Notes: a model not told the origin generated them from the letters alone. A DNA stretch of 64,000 bases from Diphasiastrum complanatum (GCA_029204225.1 CM055095.1:68378305-68442304), one strand, 5' to 3'; positions 11,022-24,320 are shown, counted from the first letter of the stretch. Numbers and translations are program-made.

Positions 11022-11855
11022 TGTTAGCAACTGTGTAGCATAGTGAAAAAAATAAAAAAGAGAAATAACATTCTGTGTCATGTGTATTGTAAGCCCGCGT
11101 ATGAGTATTTGTCAATAAACTTCCACTATGGCATGTGTTTTGTAAGTCCATGGGTAAAAGCTTAAATAAATAAAATAACTTAAACTTAGACTTCGAACTT
11201 AGACTTAAGAAACTTAAGCTTAGAAAGATTCTAAGTTAGCTTAAGTTACAAAGTTAGAAACTTCTAAAGTTCTAATTTCCAAGTTAGAAGTCTTAGAATG
11301 GCTAGTTTAGAACTTATTCCATAAGCTAGTGAAAGCTGATGGAAGGCCCTCCTTGCTATAAGAGGAGAGGTATTTCCCATGTACACAACACTTTGTGATT
11401 AAGGAAAAATTACTATTGTGATTATCTTGCATTTCATTGTGTTCCCATTGGAAGGTGCATAGCTTGAGGGAAGGTGCTCGGACCTCCTCTTGTCTCCTTT
11501 CATTGGCTTTTAATAATTGCATAATTTTATTTGCTTATTGCTTAGTTTAGCCGCAATTCTTATTATCTCCCTTTGGGTGTTAAAGTAGGATTTAGATTAA
11601 GCATCTTGCTAGTTGGGAAGCCCTAGCAAGATCTTGACATTTTTGTTCACCTTTGCTAGTTGGGTACCGCCTTAGCCACACTACTTTATTCTGAGCACCA
11701 GTTGGGAAGCCTTGGCGCTCCTTCTGTTTATGTTTTTATATCACAGTTTTTAAAGCTTTGTAGATCTTAGAAGGTGGACGACCGATCTACCACTATACTA
11801 CGCACTAACCTCTTCTTTAGACCTAGACACTTAGTGAAGTAGAAATATTTCCAAC
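11022..11855 (+). repeat. LTR of a gypsy-type retrotransposon (834 bp)
   Basis: Bounded by TGTTAGC and CCAACA, with a polypurine tract on its left and a primer-binding-like sequence on its right. It contains TGCTATAAGAGGAG as a TATA candidate. Having a polypurine tract before and a primer site after the same LTR implies it joined two internal regions, as happens in LTR-LTR recombination or tandem insertion. Confidence 0.6.
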
Positions 11856-11870
11856 ATTGGCGTCGGTGCC
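11856..11870 (+). other. Primer-binding-site-like sequence
   Basis: TTGGCGTCGGTGCCG directly follows the LTR and resembles the TGGCGCC-type primer sites of plant gypsy elements. The matching tRNA was not identified. Confidence 0.5.
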
Positions 11871-12199
11871 GCTTTTTAAGTTTATCTACATAGCTTTTTT
11901 GTTTTTCTTTTTGCATTTTCTAATGTGCTTGTGTGTATGCTTTTCTATTTCTTTTCTTCACACTCCAGCACAAGAATTTTCTTTAGGTCCCAAACAAGCT
12001 AGTGTGCAACCTATCAAGCCATAGCAAAGCAACAAAATTGTCAACTTGGGCATATTCTCTGAAAGAAGTGACCCGAGTGACATTTTTTTTAACCAAACAA
12101 GTATATCAGAATTCGCCAAGCTGTCTGCAGCCATAATAGGCCCTGAGCTTTCATTCTATCACCTCCATGAATTCTGAATCTACTCAGATTTTTTAAAAA

Positions 12200-13350
12200 C
12201 AACCTGAGCTCACAAAGCTCTGTATGATTTGAAACAGTCTCCAAGAGCCTGGTTTTAGAAAATAAATACATTTCTAATCAAGAATGATTTCATTCCAAAC
12301 TTGGCAGACTCAAATGTTTATATTAAGTCTGTATCAAATTCCTTCATAATCATCACTCTTTATGTTGATGACACATTTTTGTTTAGTAACAATTTAAATT
12401 TGTTGAAGGATACCAAATGCTTGTTAGCACAAGAATACAAGATGACATATATGGGTCCTGCACATTACTGTCTTGGCATTCAAATTTTCCGAATTCGACC
12501 CAGTAGGCATATTTTCATCAGCTAGTAGAGATACCTCACCAATGTGTTGAAGAAATATGGAATGGCCAAGTGAAAACCAAGCCACTTCCCACTCGACCCT
12601 GGTTTGAAGCCGTCAAAAGAGCAATGTCCAAAATTTGAGTCAGAGAAGGAGGAAATGAAGCAATATCCATTTCACTCCATAATTGGTTCATTGATGTATG
12701 TTATGCTCTACACTCGACCCGACCTTGCTTAATCAATCAGCTCTCTCAGCCAATTTCTTTCAAATCCAAGTCCAGTCCATTGGAAGGCTCTCATTAAAGT
12801 CATGAAGTATGTCCAGGCTACAAAACACCTTTGCATTTGCTATGGAGGTAGCCAATCTACCAACATTCTCGAAAGCGATACAAATGCAAATTGGACATGC
12901 GATATAGACACAAAACAATCGACATCTAGATTTGTGTTCTTGTTCAATCAAGGCCCAATTTCATGGACCAGTCAGAAATAGACCTCTGTAGCATTATCCT
13001 CCATAGAATCAGAATACATAGCTGCCACAAATGCTACCAAGGAGGCAATTTGGCTGAGAAACCTGTTTGCAGATATCAAAATTATCCAGTCACATCCAAC
13101 AACCCTCTACTGTGACAATCAAAGTGCCATTGCACTATCTCTGAATCTGAGATTCCACTCTTGAAGTAATCATATCAAAATCTGATATCACTATCTTAGA
13201 GAGAAAGTACAAAACAAGGAAATTTCTTTGGTTTACTACACGACAGAGTTATAGACAACAAATTACTTCACCAAGGCTCTAACAAAGGAGCATCATCTCA
13301 AATTTAACAACCTACCAAATCTGAAGATCAAATTTTTTCAGGATCTACAT
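12200..13350 (+). pseudogene. Ty1/copia reverse transcriptase and RNase H, degenerate
   Basis: Reads KALYDLKQSPRAWF, then a stop, then INTFLIKNDFIPNLADSNVY. The RT box is LYVDDTFLF. Later come YRPDLA-like TRPDLA, HWKALIKVMKYVQ, SSIESEYIAATNATKEAIWL, TLYCDNQSAIALS and VYYTTEL. It has several in-frame stops and no gag, protease or integrase. It ends correctly at a polypurine tract and LTR at 13351-13361. Confidence 0.88.
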
Positions 13351-13360
13351 TAAGAGGGAG

Positions 13361-13660
13361 TGTTGTAATTCATGCTCAAGCCAATTTCATTAGGTAATGA
13401 GCATCTTGAAATCTGTTCATACCTATTCGAAAAAAAAAGTACACAAAACTATGAAGACTTGAAATTTTAGCAAAGGATCGAAAAAATCCGAATCAAATTT
13501 TTTCAACCCAAGACTATTTTTCGACCCAGTGTCGTTCTTGTCAAAGAGAGATTTTTTGACCTTGGGTCAGGTCGAATCGATTCCAATTTTTTAGATTATG
13601 GATTGGATCGGGTTCGATAAATTCGAGAGTCTTCGACCCTGGATCGAACAGGTCTAATAA
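13361..13660 (+). repeat. Copia LTR start (same family as 55.2-55.5 kb)
   Basis: The LTR begins TGTTGTAATTCATGCTCAAG straight after AAGAGGGAG. The first ~250 bp match the minus-strand LTR at 55516, including CAACCCAAG and TGTCAAAGAGAGAT blocks. The right end is not resolved. Confidence 0.6.
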
Positions 13661-13671
13661 ATCTAGCTCTC

Positions 13672-13728
13672 CTCTTCCAATTATCCATTGAGAAAAGCAT
13701 TAGTCACGTCAAGTTGAATATCTCTTAG
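13672..13728 (-). pseudogene. Tiny copia RT fragment
   Basis: The minus strand reads DIQLDVTNAFLNG, a stop, then LEEE, the classic copia RT motif. It is an isolated ~57-bp relic with no flanking coding sequence. Confidence 0.7.
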
Positions 13729-14149
13729 GGCTTTAATACACTGTTCATCTAACAGGCATCTTGTGTATCAATGTACAGGTAATATTCTGCAATGATGTTC
13801 AGTGACTATGTAGGCTTATGTAGAATTAGTTAGTTGTTAATTCTAATTATCTAGCTATCAACAATTTCAGCTAAAGATCGATTGAGCGCCCTATTGTTTC
13901 GCGGCCAACTTCAAGCTTCTGTACTCACATTTATGATTTTCTCTGAGTGCATTTTTGTGTCTACATTATTGTTTCCATTGCGCATTGCAATATTCGTTTC
14001 ATCTTGAATTCATAGTTGGTAACTGACACACTACCGATCTATCTCCATCTGCTCACCACTTCTGCTGCACACCGCGTTTCCATCAAAATCTGATAGGTGA
14101 AGCATACTTACTACACACTAGATGAGATGCCACCAATATATGATGGAGA
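13729..14149. other. AT-rich stretch, nothing recognised
   Basis: Possibly the remainder of the copia LTR or flank. No structure could be supported. Confidence 0.3.
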
Positions 14150-14398
14150 TTGTTTATTGAACATCCCTGTATTGAGGACAAAAATTCAACGTCTGGGATG
14201 GAAGCTAAATATGATGGATGTGCTTGGACTGAATATGTCATTACAAAAGCAAGTTTCTCTGGCGTTGTTCGAAAAGAAAATTGTGCAAGTCACTTGATGT
14301 GCATAAATGATTTATGTCTCTTCAATATAAGATTTGGACAAAGAAATAAAAAGAATGGAGAGGTAGAATTGCCAAGATACAATAAGTTGGAGTGGTAG
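14150..14398 (+). pseudogene. Possible zinc-finger fragment of a DNA transposase
   Basis: The frame has GCAWTEYVITKASFSGVV, then CASHLMCINDLCLFN, then NKLEW. A C-x3-H-x2-C-x4-C arrangement followed by an acidic-Trp motif resembles zinc-finger N-termini of plant transposases (Mutator-like, WRKY/FLYWCH-type fingers). Only ~80 codons remain and no catalytic region follows. The assignment is from memory of the pattern and is tentative. Confidence 0.35.
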
Positions 14399-15012
14399 GA
14401 GAAGAATATGGATCTTTGGTCATGCATTGTTTTGATAGCCCACAATGCATTGCTTTATGCTATTGATGTGTATATTATTGTTTGTCTAGTTGTTGGACCC
14501 TTTCCATGACTCCCTAATCGGATGGATCTAGAGGGCAAAGAGGGGGTTTTATGGATCTAATCTGGGTGAGTATGGCTTGTAGTATCGGGCTTTGCTCCAA
14601 TGGAGAGAGGGTAAACTACGAGATAGGAATGGGAATCTAAGCCTACTAAGGGTTTCAAGCTTAGTGTAAGATCTAAAAGTGGAACTACTTAAATCTAGGG
14701 GTGAGATTCATCTGTCTTTCTTCTTTTTTTTGGAGTTTTCTTGTTTCTACTTTTATCTTTTCTTGGATCTTGGTTGCCTTTGGTTTATCTAGGCATCTTT
14801 AGCTCTAGATCTTCTCCTCAAGAGGTAGATCTTCTCAAGGGAGGTGGAAAAGGGAACCTACCTAAGGATATTCGTGATCTCTCCAAAATGTGGATCTAAC
14901 ACCAATTTTTCTTGTGTGTTGATTTTGTGGATTAGTTTTAGAGGGATAGATGGATGAATGCTTCTGCTAAAGTAAGACTCAACATCGAATGGAGGTACAA
15001 AATTGGTTATCT
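14399..15012. other. Non-coding, nothing recognised
   Basis: T-rich tracts and AGATCT/GGATCT-rich words. No gene or clear repeat family. Confidence 0.3.
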
Positions 15013-16050
15013 GACCATTCGGGCTTCCTATTTGTTCATGCAAGTTTCTCTCAACGTTTCCCATTGGTTATAATAGATAGCTAGGAAAACTTACTCCATT
15101 AAAAAAAATTGGACTATTGAACAAAAAACTACAAAAGTAGTCTGGGCCCCATGCCCTAGCTACATTACTTGTGGGACAAAGAACATTTCTGAACAAACAA
15201 CGTTGAATTTCAGTAGCATTGGTTGGGTCCACGAACATGTGACCACCGTCTGTACAAAATTTTGAATGATTTCCGTCAAATTTGAAGGTCTTGACCAACA
15301 AACTAGCCCTTGTGCCCTTTCCCATGCTCAACTTCAATAAAGGTCCCAAGTCACCTATCTGACCATTCGGTGTCTAGTCTATTCCTACTCATTTTTCTTG
15401 AAATTGCCCACTAGCTAGAATTGACAGTAGGAGAAACTGAAATGTTGAATGAAGCTCGTCCATATTGGGTCCACGAACCTGTGACTCCCTTCCATATGAA
15501 AAGTTGAATGATAGTCATTGAATCTGACCAATTTCAGATCTTTACCGACTAACTAGCCTTGAATCCCTTTCCTGGTTTTTAAATAGAAATCCCAAATTAG
15601 CCATTTGACTATTCAGCATCTAGTCTATTTCCATCTCTCTCGATATTGTCCATTGGTAACCAATTTTGGTCAGAGAAACTGGACCGTTGAATGTAGAATT
15701 GCAAAAGTAGTTTGAACCCCATGCTCTAATTGAGTTACATGTGGGATGAAGGGTATCTTTGAGTAAATGATGTCGTATTTGAGCAGCATTGTTTTTGTCC
15801 AGTCCATATTGGGTCCACGAACTTGTGACCACCCCCTATTCAGAATTCCAAACAATATCCACCAGATCCGACTAATTCTAGATCTTGACCGGCCAACTAT
15901 CCATGAAGCCCTTTCCTAGACTCAACTTTGAACAGAGGTCCCAGATCACCTACCTGACTATTCCTATAGGTTCCTCTCAATGTTGTCCACTAGCCAGAAT
16001 AGATAGCAGGAGGAATTGACCTCGTTCGAGAAAGTAGTCTGGGTCCCATG
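15013..16050. repeat. Degenerate tandem repeat, unit about 348 bp
   Basis: Units start at 15013, 15361, 15607 and 15956, each opening with GAC(C)ATTC or GACTATTC. They share AGTCTGGGCCCCATGC-like, GGGTCCACGAAC and CCCTTTCCCATGC-like blocks in the same order. The second unit lacks ~100 bp from its middle and the fourth is cut by the LTR at 16051. Units diverge substantially, so this is an old satellite-like array. Short frames inside are by-products. Confidence 0.75.
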
Positions 16051-16681
16051 TGTGAAGAAATATAAATCATTAAAATCCAATCTATTATCTTGATATTTGG
16101 TTAGAAAGACAACACAACCTACAACATTTGCAACATAGAAAATCAACATCCACTTAATGGAAGAGATGCAAACTCAACAAGATATTGATCAAACATCAAA
16201 CATATACAAAATGAAGTTGCTTTCCATACAAAAATAGTAAGCTATTGTATTTCACACGTGTAGATCCGAATATAGCATAATATGAGCATTCTACACACAA
16301 GAGTGCAAGTATTACCAATATAGTCCACCAATGGATAGATGAACCCAAGAGAACTCATTTATAAGCATGAAATGAGATGAGAGAGAGAGAATGCTTCTCT
16401 TCCCATGTATGTACAACTATATATAGCAAATCAATGTCTCATTAATAATCTTGGTTTCCCTCCATATCAATAATGTGGACTAGATTCAATGTCTCCAACA
16501 TTTTGAATCTAGCAAACTCGACCTCCTACTATTTCCCTCACTTTCTAAAAGTGGTATCTCAAAAAAATTTGAACTAAAATATCTTTGAAATGACTATCTC
16601 TAAGTCTAAAATGTAAATGGACCTCAATTGCCAAATAAACAAATATGACCAAAATATCAAACTAGTTGACAATTTCTCACA
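16051..16681 (-). repeat. Copia LTR (minus strand, 631 bp)
   Basis: On the minus strand it begins TGTGAGAAATTGTCAACTAG after the purine tract AAGAGGGAG and ends TTTATATTTCTTCACA. The same family occurs at 34816-35010 and 46260-46483. It carries a GAGAGA run and a TATATATAG core (about 16430). The adjacent internal sequence (16690-16735) matches 35020-35065, but no coding part remains here. Confidence 0.7.
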
Positions 16682-16867
16682 CTCCCTCTTCAACTAGTTT
16701 TAGCATAGACTTTGAGAATACTCTAAGTGAAGTCCTAGACTACGACATGCTTATGTGGTAGACATCAGACCTATGCCATGCCTATGTGGCCTACCACGCA
16801 AGCCTATAGTAGGCCTGCGTCGCTTTTCACATGGCAACTTTCGAGTCCAACTATCTCTCTCTCTCTT

Positions 16868-19034
<2,167 letters not shown>

Positions 19035-19497
19035 TACACTAACCTAACCTCAAAGACCATACATAAGCATAAACGGGCTATAATTGGTAGCCGAATGCTT
19101 ACTACTATTATTGGCAAACTTGATCAAGGGAAGATACTTCTCCCAATCAGATTGTAGTTGAGAAGCATATGCTCGTAGCATTTGTTCCATCGTCTGATTT
19201 GTTCTCTCCGTCTGTCCATCCGCTTCAGGATGATCAGAAGAACCCAAGCTTAGAGTTTTTAGTTTAGCAAACAGCCGACCAAAAGTGACCGGTGAACTTC
19301 GGATCGCGATCGCTCACAATACCACTTGGTAATCCGTAAAGTCTAAACGTACGCTCTACAACTACTTGAGCAAAATCAGATGTATTTTTAGCGGTCATTA
19401 CGCAAATAAACATAGCTGATTTGGTAAGATGGCTAGTCAAAACCAAAATTCCAGTATCATGTTTATTCATCCGAGGTAATCTTACCATGATCTAAGT
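19035..19497 (-). pseudogene. Ty3/gypsy integrase core fragment
   Basis: The upstream frame reads DTGILVLTSHLTKSAMFI and YGLPSGIVSDRDPKFTGHFW. The downstream frame, after a one-base shift, reads SSDHPEADGQTERTNQTMEQ and SDWEKYLPLIKFANN. The second Asp (SDRDP) and the Glu in the GQTERTN region of the gypsy DDE core are visible. Only ~150 codons survive and neither LTR is adjacent. Confidence 0.9.
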
Positions 19498-20226
19498 CCT
19501 TTGTTATTGATCTGATATATTATAGAGTCTAAGTTATGATTCTCCAATCACAACTCTCCAAATTTCCGAGACCATACCATATCATAAGAGTGCATCACAA
19601 TTCTTAGAAGACACATGAGTTGTTGAGCAAAAAGTCCTTTCCATCTGGAAAGAGTATATTCCGAGGTCATCTGGAAAGTGCATATTCCGAGGTCACTGGA
19701 CTAACTCTAGGCTCAAGGGTTCCACTTCCTCCGTGCCCCATTTTTTATTCTATCTTACAAAAAAATGCTGAAGAAAACTGTTTAAAATAGCGCATCTTAT
19801 TGTAGTGATGAAGAAGCCATTTGGCTTAGAACATTATTCTTAGATTTGAAAGTACGAACTTTTGAAGACATAAAAGATTCAAGCGATTCTGATATCAAAT
19901 GCTTTGACTCCCGAGCTCGGCAGCAATGCATTCAGCATTACTGGAATCTGAGAATTAAGCTTTACCAACAAAAGCCTAATATGCTTGGAACAGATATGTT
20001 GTACGAATGAAGATAACAAGTAAACTCTTCTACCTTTATTTAAGTGAAATTTTCAATAAATGGAATTTACTAGGCTTATCATAGCTCGCCTTTTTATGAC
20101 TTTCTAACACTACTTAATTCAGATTCTCCAGTTCGTACTGAAAGACATTTCCAGTCATCGTGAATCGAGTACAAATATCAAAGCAAAGACAAGTTTAATT
20201 ACAGCATACATGGCAAAAAATCGCTA
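19498..20226. other. 3' flank of the GRAS gene
   Basis: No second gene was seen. A short imperfect duplication CATCTGGAAAG ... TATTCCGAGGTCA occurs at 19640-19700. Confidence 0.4.
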
Positions 20227-22020
20227 TTAACAGCTCCAAAATGACGCAGACACTAAAGGTTTGCACTTCCATTTCAACAGCAGTTTATTCTCATCTTGAT
20301 CCAATCCATACTCATTTGTAAACATCCCCAGAAGAAGCTTTGCTTGTCTACGATTGTAACCGCTTACCGCAGCTTTCCTGAATGTCCCTGCGAGTATAAG
20401 TTTACGCCAAGTAGTTCCAGTGAAGTCTCTGTTTTGAACAAGTTGGCCTTGTTGTCGGTAAGATGAATTGGTTAGAGCACTGTATATTCTATGAGCAAGA
20501 TATCTACCCTCCGCAAGAAATTGGGTTGATTTGCAAGAGAATATGGCGTCCAGTGAATCGAAGATGGTATAGTAGTGCTCCAGCGCTTCGACGAAGTACC
20601 CCACAAACGTATGTGGTATGGACGTCGTCAGCTCTTCCTCCACTAAGGCAATCAATTTCGGAGAAAGCTTCTGCATGGCATTGAAAAAGGAGGAGACTGA
20701 AGCTGATGAGATGGGGGAGGCGTGCAAGAGATGAAGCATGCAATTCACCACCAGAGGCTCCCTATCTACCACGTTCAACCCCACCACGAGAAACTCGTCA
20801 TCCTCCTGCTGGATTATCGCCTGCTGGAATGAGAAGGGCAGATTGAGAGCAGCTGCACAGCGCGAGAGATTTTCTCCAGCTTCATCAACGCTGACAAGAC
20901 CTCGTGGGAATTTACAAGGGCGAGTCAAAGCTGTGATGCGTAAGTATGGAGGGCCCTCAGGCCGTGCTGCGAGATCTTGCATCAGCGATGGCCACTGCAA
21001 TCCTTCCATTACGTCATAGTCAATAATGTGGAGTCTTCTTTCTCCCTTTGCAACCTCTAGGATAGCTTGATTTGCAGAAAAATAGCCGAATTTGGCGTAG
21101 GGAAAAAGATTCTGGAGCGCTTCGAAGGCGCAGAGAGATCCACCACTGCTGGGGAGGTCAGGAGCTGCTGGACTTATCCCATCAACGAGGAACTGCATGG
21201 CGTCGCAGAAGTAAGCCGCCACACGTTGGATGGTGTTGCCGGATAGGGACACCATCTCTCTGAGCCGTTCCAATATCACCGCAGTGACATCACTACGTGA
21301 AGAGGAGGAGAAGGACACTGCACTTGCGAGGAGTAGATGGATGAGCCTGAGCTCGGTGAGGTCCTCCTGGGGAAACAAACCCGCCACAGCTTGGAAGGGA
21401 AATTGAGGTAGAAGCTCAGTTTCTGCCAGCACCTCAGTGTTCACTTGTGTTGCCGTTGGCTGCAGCATAACGTCATCGATGTCAATTGGGTTTGGAGCAG
21501 AGATGTCTCTATCCATGCTATCTTGCATTTGTACAGACATAGCCTCCTGAACGCGGGATGGATCGTCTGAGGAGGTGATGCATTCCCCAGAAGAGATGGA
21601 GACACAACGTGGCGATGGAATTGGTGAACTCTGCAATCTCCCATAGTGCATCTCCAGGAGAATACTCTCCATCAAATCTGAGTTCTCTTCTGCCCGGAGT
21701 GCCTGATCCGAGTAACCAAATGTGTCGTAGGTCGAATTGGAGGCGTCACTACCATCAAATTCGCCAAAACAATCCATCCAATCATGTCCTTGCCAAAGCT
21801 GCATGGATGAGCTGCTCTTGAGCGAAGACCCGCAGCTCAAGCTAGGCAAAGAAGGCAGAGACGACTCCGTTATGGGGAAAGACTTGTTAGTGCTGCCGTT
21901 GATAGAATAACACATGGCTGGGCTATCTGAAAGATGGATCGCCATGATTGAACTGCTAGTACCACTGATCGCTCTAGCTTCTTTCTGCCACACTTTACTG
22001 CCCATCTCTACAGATTCCAA
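20227..22020 (-). CDS. NSP2: GRAS-family transcription regulator, NSP2 type
   Basis: An intact, intronless frame of 597 codons from ATG at 22020 to TAA at 20227. The first ~195 residues are Ser/acidic-rich and low complexity. The GRAS domain then follows in order. LHRI: ELRLIHLLLASAV to FCDAMQFLVDG. VHIID: RRLHIIDYDVMEGLQWPSL. LHRII follows. PFYRE: VVNCMLHLLHASPI through SPKLIALVEEE and ALEHYYTIFDSLDA. SAW: TWRKLILAGTF, RRQAKLLLGMF and LLKWKCKPLVSASFWSC. The FSANQAI, IIDYDxMEG and AKLLLGxF signatures match NSP2 rather than DELLA, SCR or HAM. In angiosperms NSP2 partners NSP1 to switch on symbiosis and strigolactone-biosynthesis genes in the nucleus. A miR171-complementary site lies in the LHRI coding region (21260-21280). 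It is the only conventional intact host gene here. Orthology would need a tree. Confidence 0.93.
   Translation of the reverse strand: MESVEMGSKVWQKEARAISGTSSSIMAIHLSDSPAMCYSINGSTNKSFPITESSLPSLPSLSCGSSLKSSSSMQLWQGHDWMDCFGEFDGSDASNSTYDTFGYSDQALRAEENSDLMESILLEMHYGRLQSSPIPSPRCVSISSGECITSSDDPSRVQEAMSVQMQDSMDRDISAPNPIDIDDVMLQPTATQVNTEVLAETELLPQFPFQAVAGLFPQEDLTELRLIHLLLASAVSFSSSSRSDVTAVILERLREMVSLSGNTIQRVAAYFCDAMQFLVDGISPAAPDLPSSGGSLCAFEALQNLFPYAKFGYFSANQAILEVAKGERRLHIIDYDVMEGLQWPSLMQDLAARPEGPPYLRITALTRPCKFPRGLVSVDEAGENLSRCAAALNLPFSFQQAIIQQEDDEFLVVGLNVVDREPLVVNCMLHLLHASPISSASVSSFFNAMQKLSPKLIALVEEELTTSIPHTFVGYFVEALEHYYTIFDSLDAIFSCKSTQFLAEGRYLAHRIYSALTNSSYRQQGQLVQNRDFTGTTWRKLILAGTFRKAAVSGYNRRQAKLLLGMFTNEYGLDQDENKLLLKWKCKPLVSASFWSC
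21260..21280 (-). promoter_or_regulatory. miR171 complementary site in the GRAS mRNA
   Basis: The plus strand here reads TGAGCCGTTCCAATATCACC (21261-21280). It matches the miR171b/c sequence (TTGAGCCGTGCCAATATCACG) at 18 of 21 positions. The sense mRNA therefore carries a nearly complementary target. It encodes VILERLRE within LHRI, the place where miR171h-type sites are known in NSP2 genes. A mismatch falls at miRNA position 10, near the cleavage point. Confidence 0.7.
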
Positions 22021-22328
22021 GCTTCAGGGCCGGCAATCATCACGTGGAGGAAATTGTTCCAAACAAGCTCATTACCTCCCTTAAACTCAACGCATGCATC
22101 TGCAACCTTCACATTGCACAAGGTTATAAGGTGCTCCAATCACAAAAGACATTATCACTCAGAAAAGACACGCACAGAGACACAGATGCGACACAGATGC
22201 AGCAGTAGTAGCTGGCACGTTGATGCTGCATGCCGGAGAATTTCAAGCCATATTTTGTCTCAAACTAGCGGCCATTCTTGAAACTTAAGCCCAGGAAAGA
22301 CATCACGCAAAATGGGCAGTTGATCCAC

Positions 22329-22340
22329 TATATATTATCA
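22329..22340 (-). promoter_or_regulatory. Possible TATA box of the GRAS gene
   Basis: On the minus strand AATATATAGTGG lies about 310 bp upstream of the ATG, which would give a 5' UTR near 280 bp. It is an AT-rich match with no other support. Confidence 0.3.
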
Positions 22341-23211
22341 AACCTCTTGCTACAACCAAGCTACATCATCCAATTTCTATCATCCACTTTTATACAACTC
22401 CACCAGAATATCTCCGAGTGTGAGGTAGGGGCCATTCGCGTGGCTCTCCGCGCCTCTTTGGCATCGGTCCCATGCCCTCGAGAAATCTCATGCGTCGCAT
22501 CTTGCAATCGCCAGTGCGGAGTAGACAAAAGAACAGCTGAAAAGAAATGCAGGCGGCTATTGTGCCACCCGCCGATCTTGGACCGCGTCCCTCGCTCTCC
22601 TCTCACTCATAGGAACGATCATCCATCCATCCATCTACCGTCTTCCCTCCCCACAATCCCTACTTTTCAAGGTTTGGCAGTTTCAAGATTATTTAGGGTT
22701 CAGCTAAATGTGTGCACATCTCTAATTAGCAAACCTCAAACTCAATCTTTGAGCCAGCTTGAGCTCGTAACACACCCATTAGCTAGTAACACACCTATTA
22801 GAGGAGTTTCGAGCACCAAAAAGGCCTTTTGTTAAGATGTTGTTTTTGACTTTTCAACTATTCGACGTACACTTGGCCCAGTTATATATTTACACCTGTG
22901 AAAGATTGTAACGTTGTTTGCCGATCGAATTTTTTTTGAAACTTTCCGATCATATTTTTATACAATTCAAAACTCCCGCCGGGCATGGTCTTGACTTGTG
23001 ATTGGACCGTAATCACTGCCCGTGAGTTTCCTGAGTGTTCGGGACCTAACACTTGTGGTTAAAGTAAGTCTATTTTGATCGAACCGTAGTTAGAGTATAT
23101 GATTTATGAAAGACCGCTAGCATTTATTACAAATTTGGTTTTTTATTTTCATACTGATTCATCTACTTTTAGTTTCAAACTCTATTGTTCATCTTCTTTT
23201 AACTTTGCAAT
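22341..23211. other. Intergenic, GRAS promoter side
   Basis: A plus-strand frame up to 22835 shows no domain and is probably chance. The left edge of the multi-gene unit should lie here or slightly right, but no terminal inverted repeat matching its right end was found. Confidence 0.35.
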
Positions 23212-24320
23212 GGCTTCCGGAAGCCGTAGACCACGAAGCAATATTGTCTCAGTTTCTGTTTGTAATGAAAAAGACTCTGATGGCTCTTGGATACCATGTA
23301 TCTATAAAAAATTTCATGGTAAATTAAAAAGAGAATAAAAAATGGATTATAGGAGCTTTTGGAAAGGTAGAATTTTGAGTGGAAGGCGTAGGTTCAAAAT
23401 GACAGACTCAAATGCAATTGTAAGTTTTGGAGAATTTTTTGCTTTGAGCTTTTCATCAATCATTTAGACGTGTATCTGAGTATTTAAATGATATATAGTT
23501 TTATGGGTTTGTGCAGATTTGTACATCAAGCATAATCGAATGGCAACCTATACAATCCCTTGTCAACATCATGGACGTTATTCATTCTGATAATGGTCTT
23601 CTACAATACAAGAACCACTCCACGAGGTCACTTTTGGATTCTTGTATTTTCTTCTATGATTCATCTTACACACCATCCAGTTTAGGTGGAAGATTAGAGA
23701 CGATATCATTACCCTCTTTCTCAAGCGAAGAATGGATTCCTCTGGATTCCACCATAGCAGAGAGCTTTCGATCAAAGTTTTCTATGGACATTCAAAACTG
23801 TATGAAATGTAGCACAGGTTCAAAAAACAATAGATTGCACTGGTTTCTGCCTTTTGCGATGTTTGTAGATTTTCTTATTGTGTGTAATATTCGTAGAACA
23901 GCGACAATGTTTATTTGTAGTGATTTAACAGACGATATGTTATCAAGCCTCCTTGATGATCAATGGGATAAAAAGAGTAATGACAATATCGAGTGCATAG
24001 TTAATAAATCGTCAATGAAATTTAGATATCTTATAAAAAAACATATGCTTTTTTGGCAACGAATGGAAAGCATTGGATCAGGATTTTACAGTGAATCATC
24101 AAGATCAAATAGAAATCCAAGTGAAGCAAAATAATTCTACTATTACAACAATTGAGGTGGAGGAATATTGGACAATCGATGACATTCGATCAAAGCCTAC
24201 CTTGCTGCAATATGAAATTCCTGAACACTTATTTTATTTAGACTTATTTGAATGTTTTTGGTATTGCAAGATTGCATTTAAAATAATCTCAATGTTGATA
24301 ATGTTTAACAAGTTTGTTTG
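23212..24320 (+). pseudogene. Unknown gene X with one intron, degenerate
   Basis: Starts MASGSRRPRSNIVS at 23212. In-frame reading continues past one TAA at 23336 to RRRFKMTDSNAI. A GT-AG intron (23420-23516) then joins it in frame to ICTSSIIEWQPIQSLVNIMD. The second exon runs to 24134 (HWFLPFAMFVDFLIVCNIRR, LTDDMLSSLLDDQW). A further frame from about 24090 (EVEEYWTIDDI, LLQYEIPEHLFYLDL) looks like its continuation after a frameshift. The N-terminus is basic, and MASGSRR resembles the MASSSRST start of gene Y. No known domain was recognised. It converges with the H3-like/Ulp1 gene and may be part of the same mobile unit. Confidence 0.55.

Noticed and set aside
20463-21821. Several plus-strand frames within the GRAS gene
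   Set aside because: Antisense shadows of a long, domain-rich frame.
22278-22835. 185-codon plus-strand ORF beside the GRAS gene
   Set aside because: No recognisable domain, lies in the likely promoter region, and lacks supporting signals.
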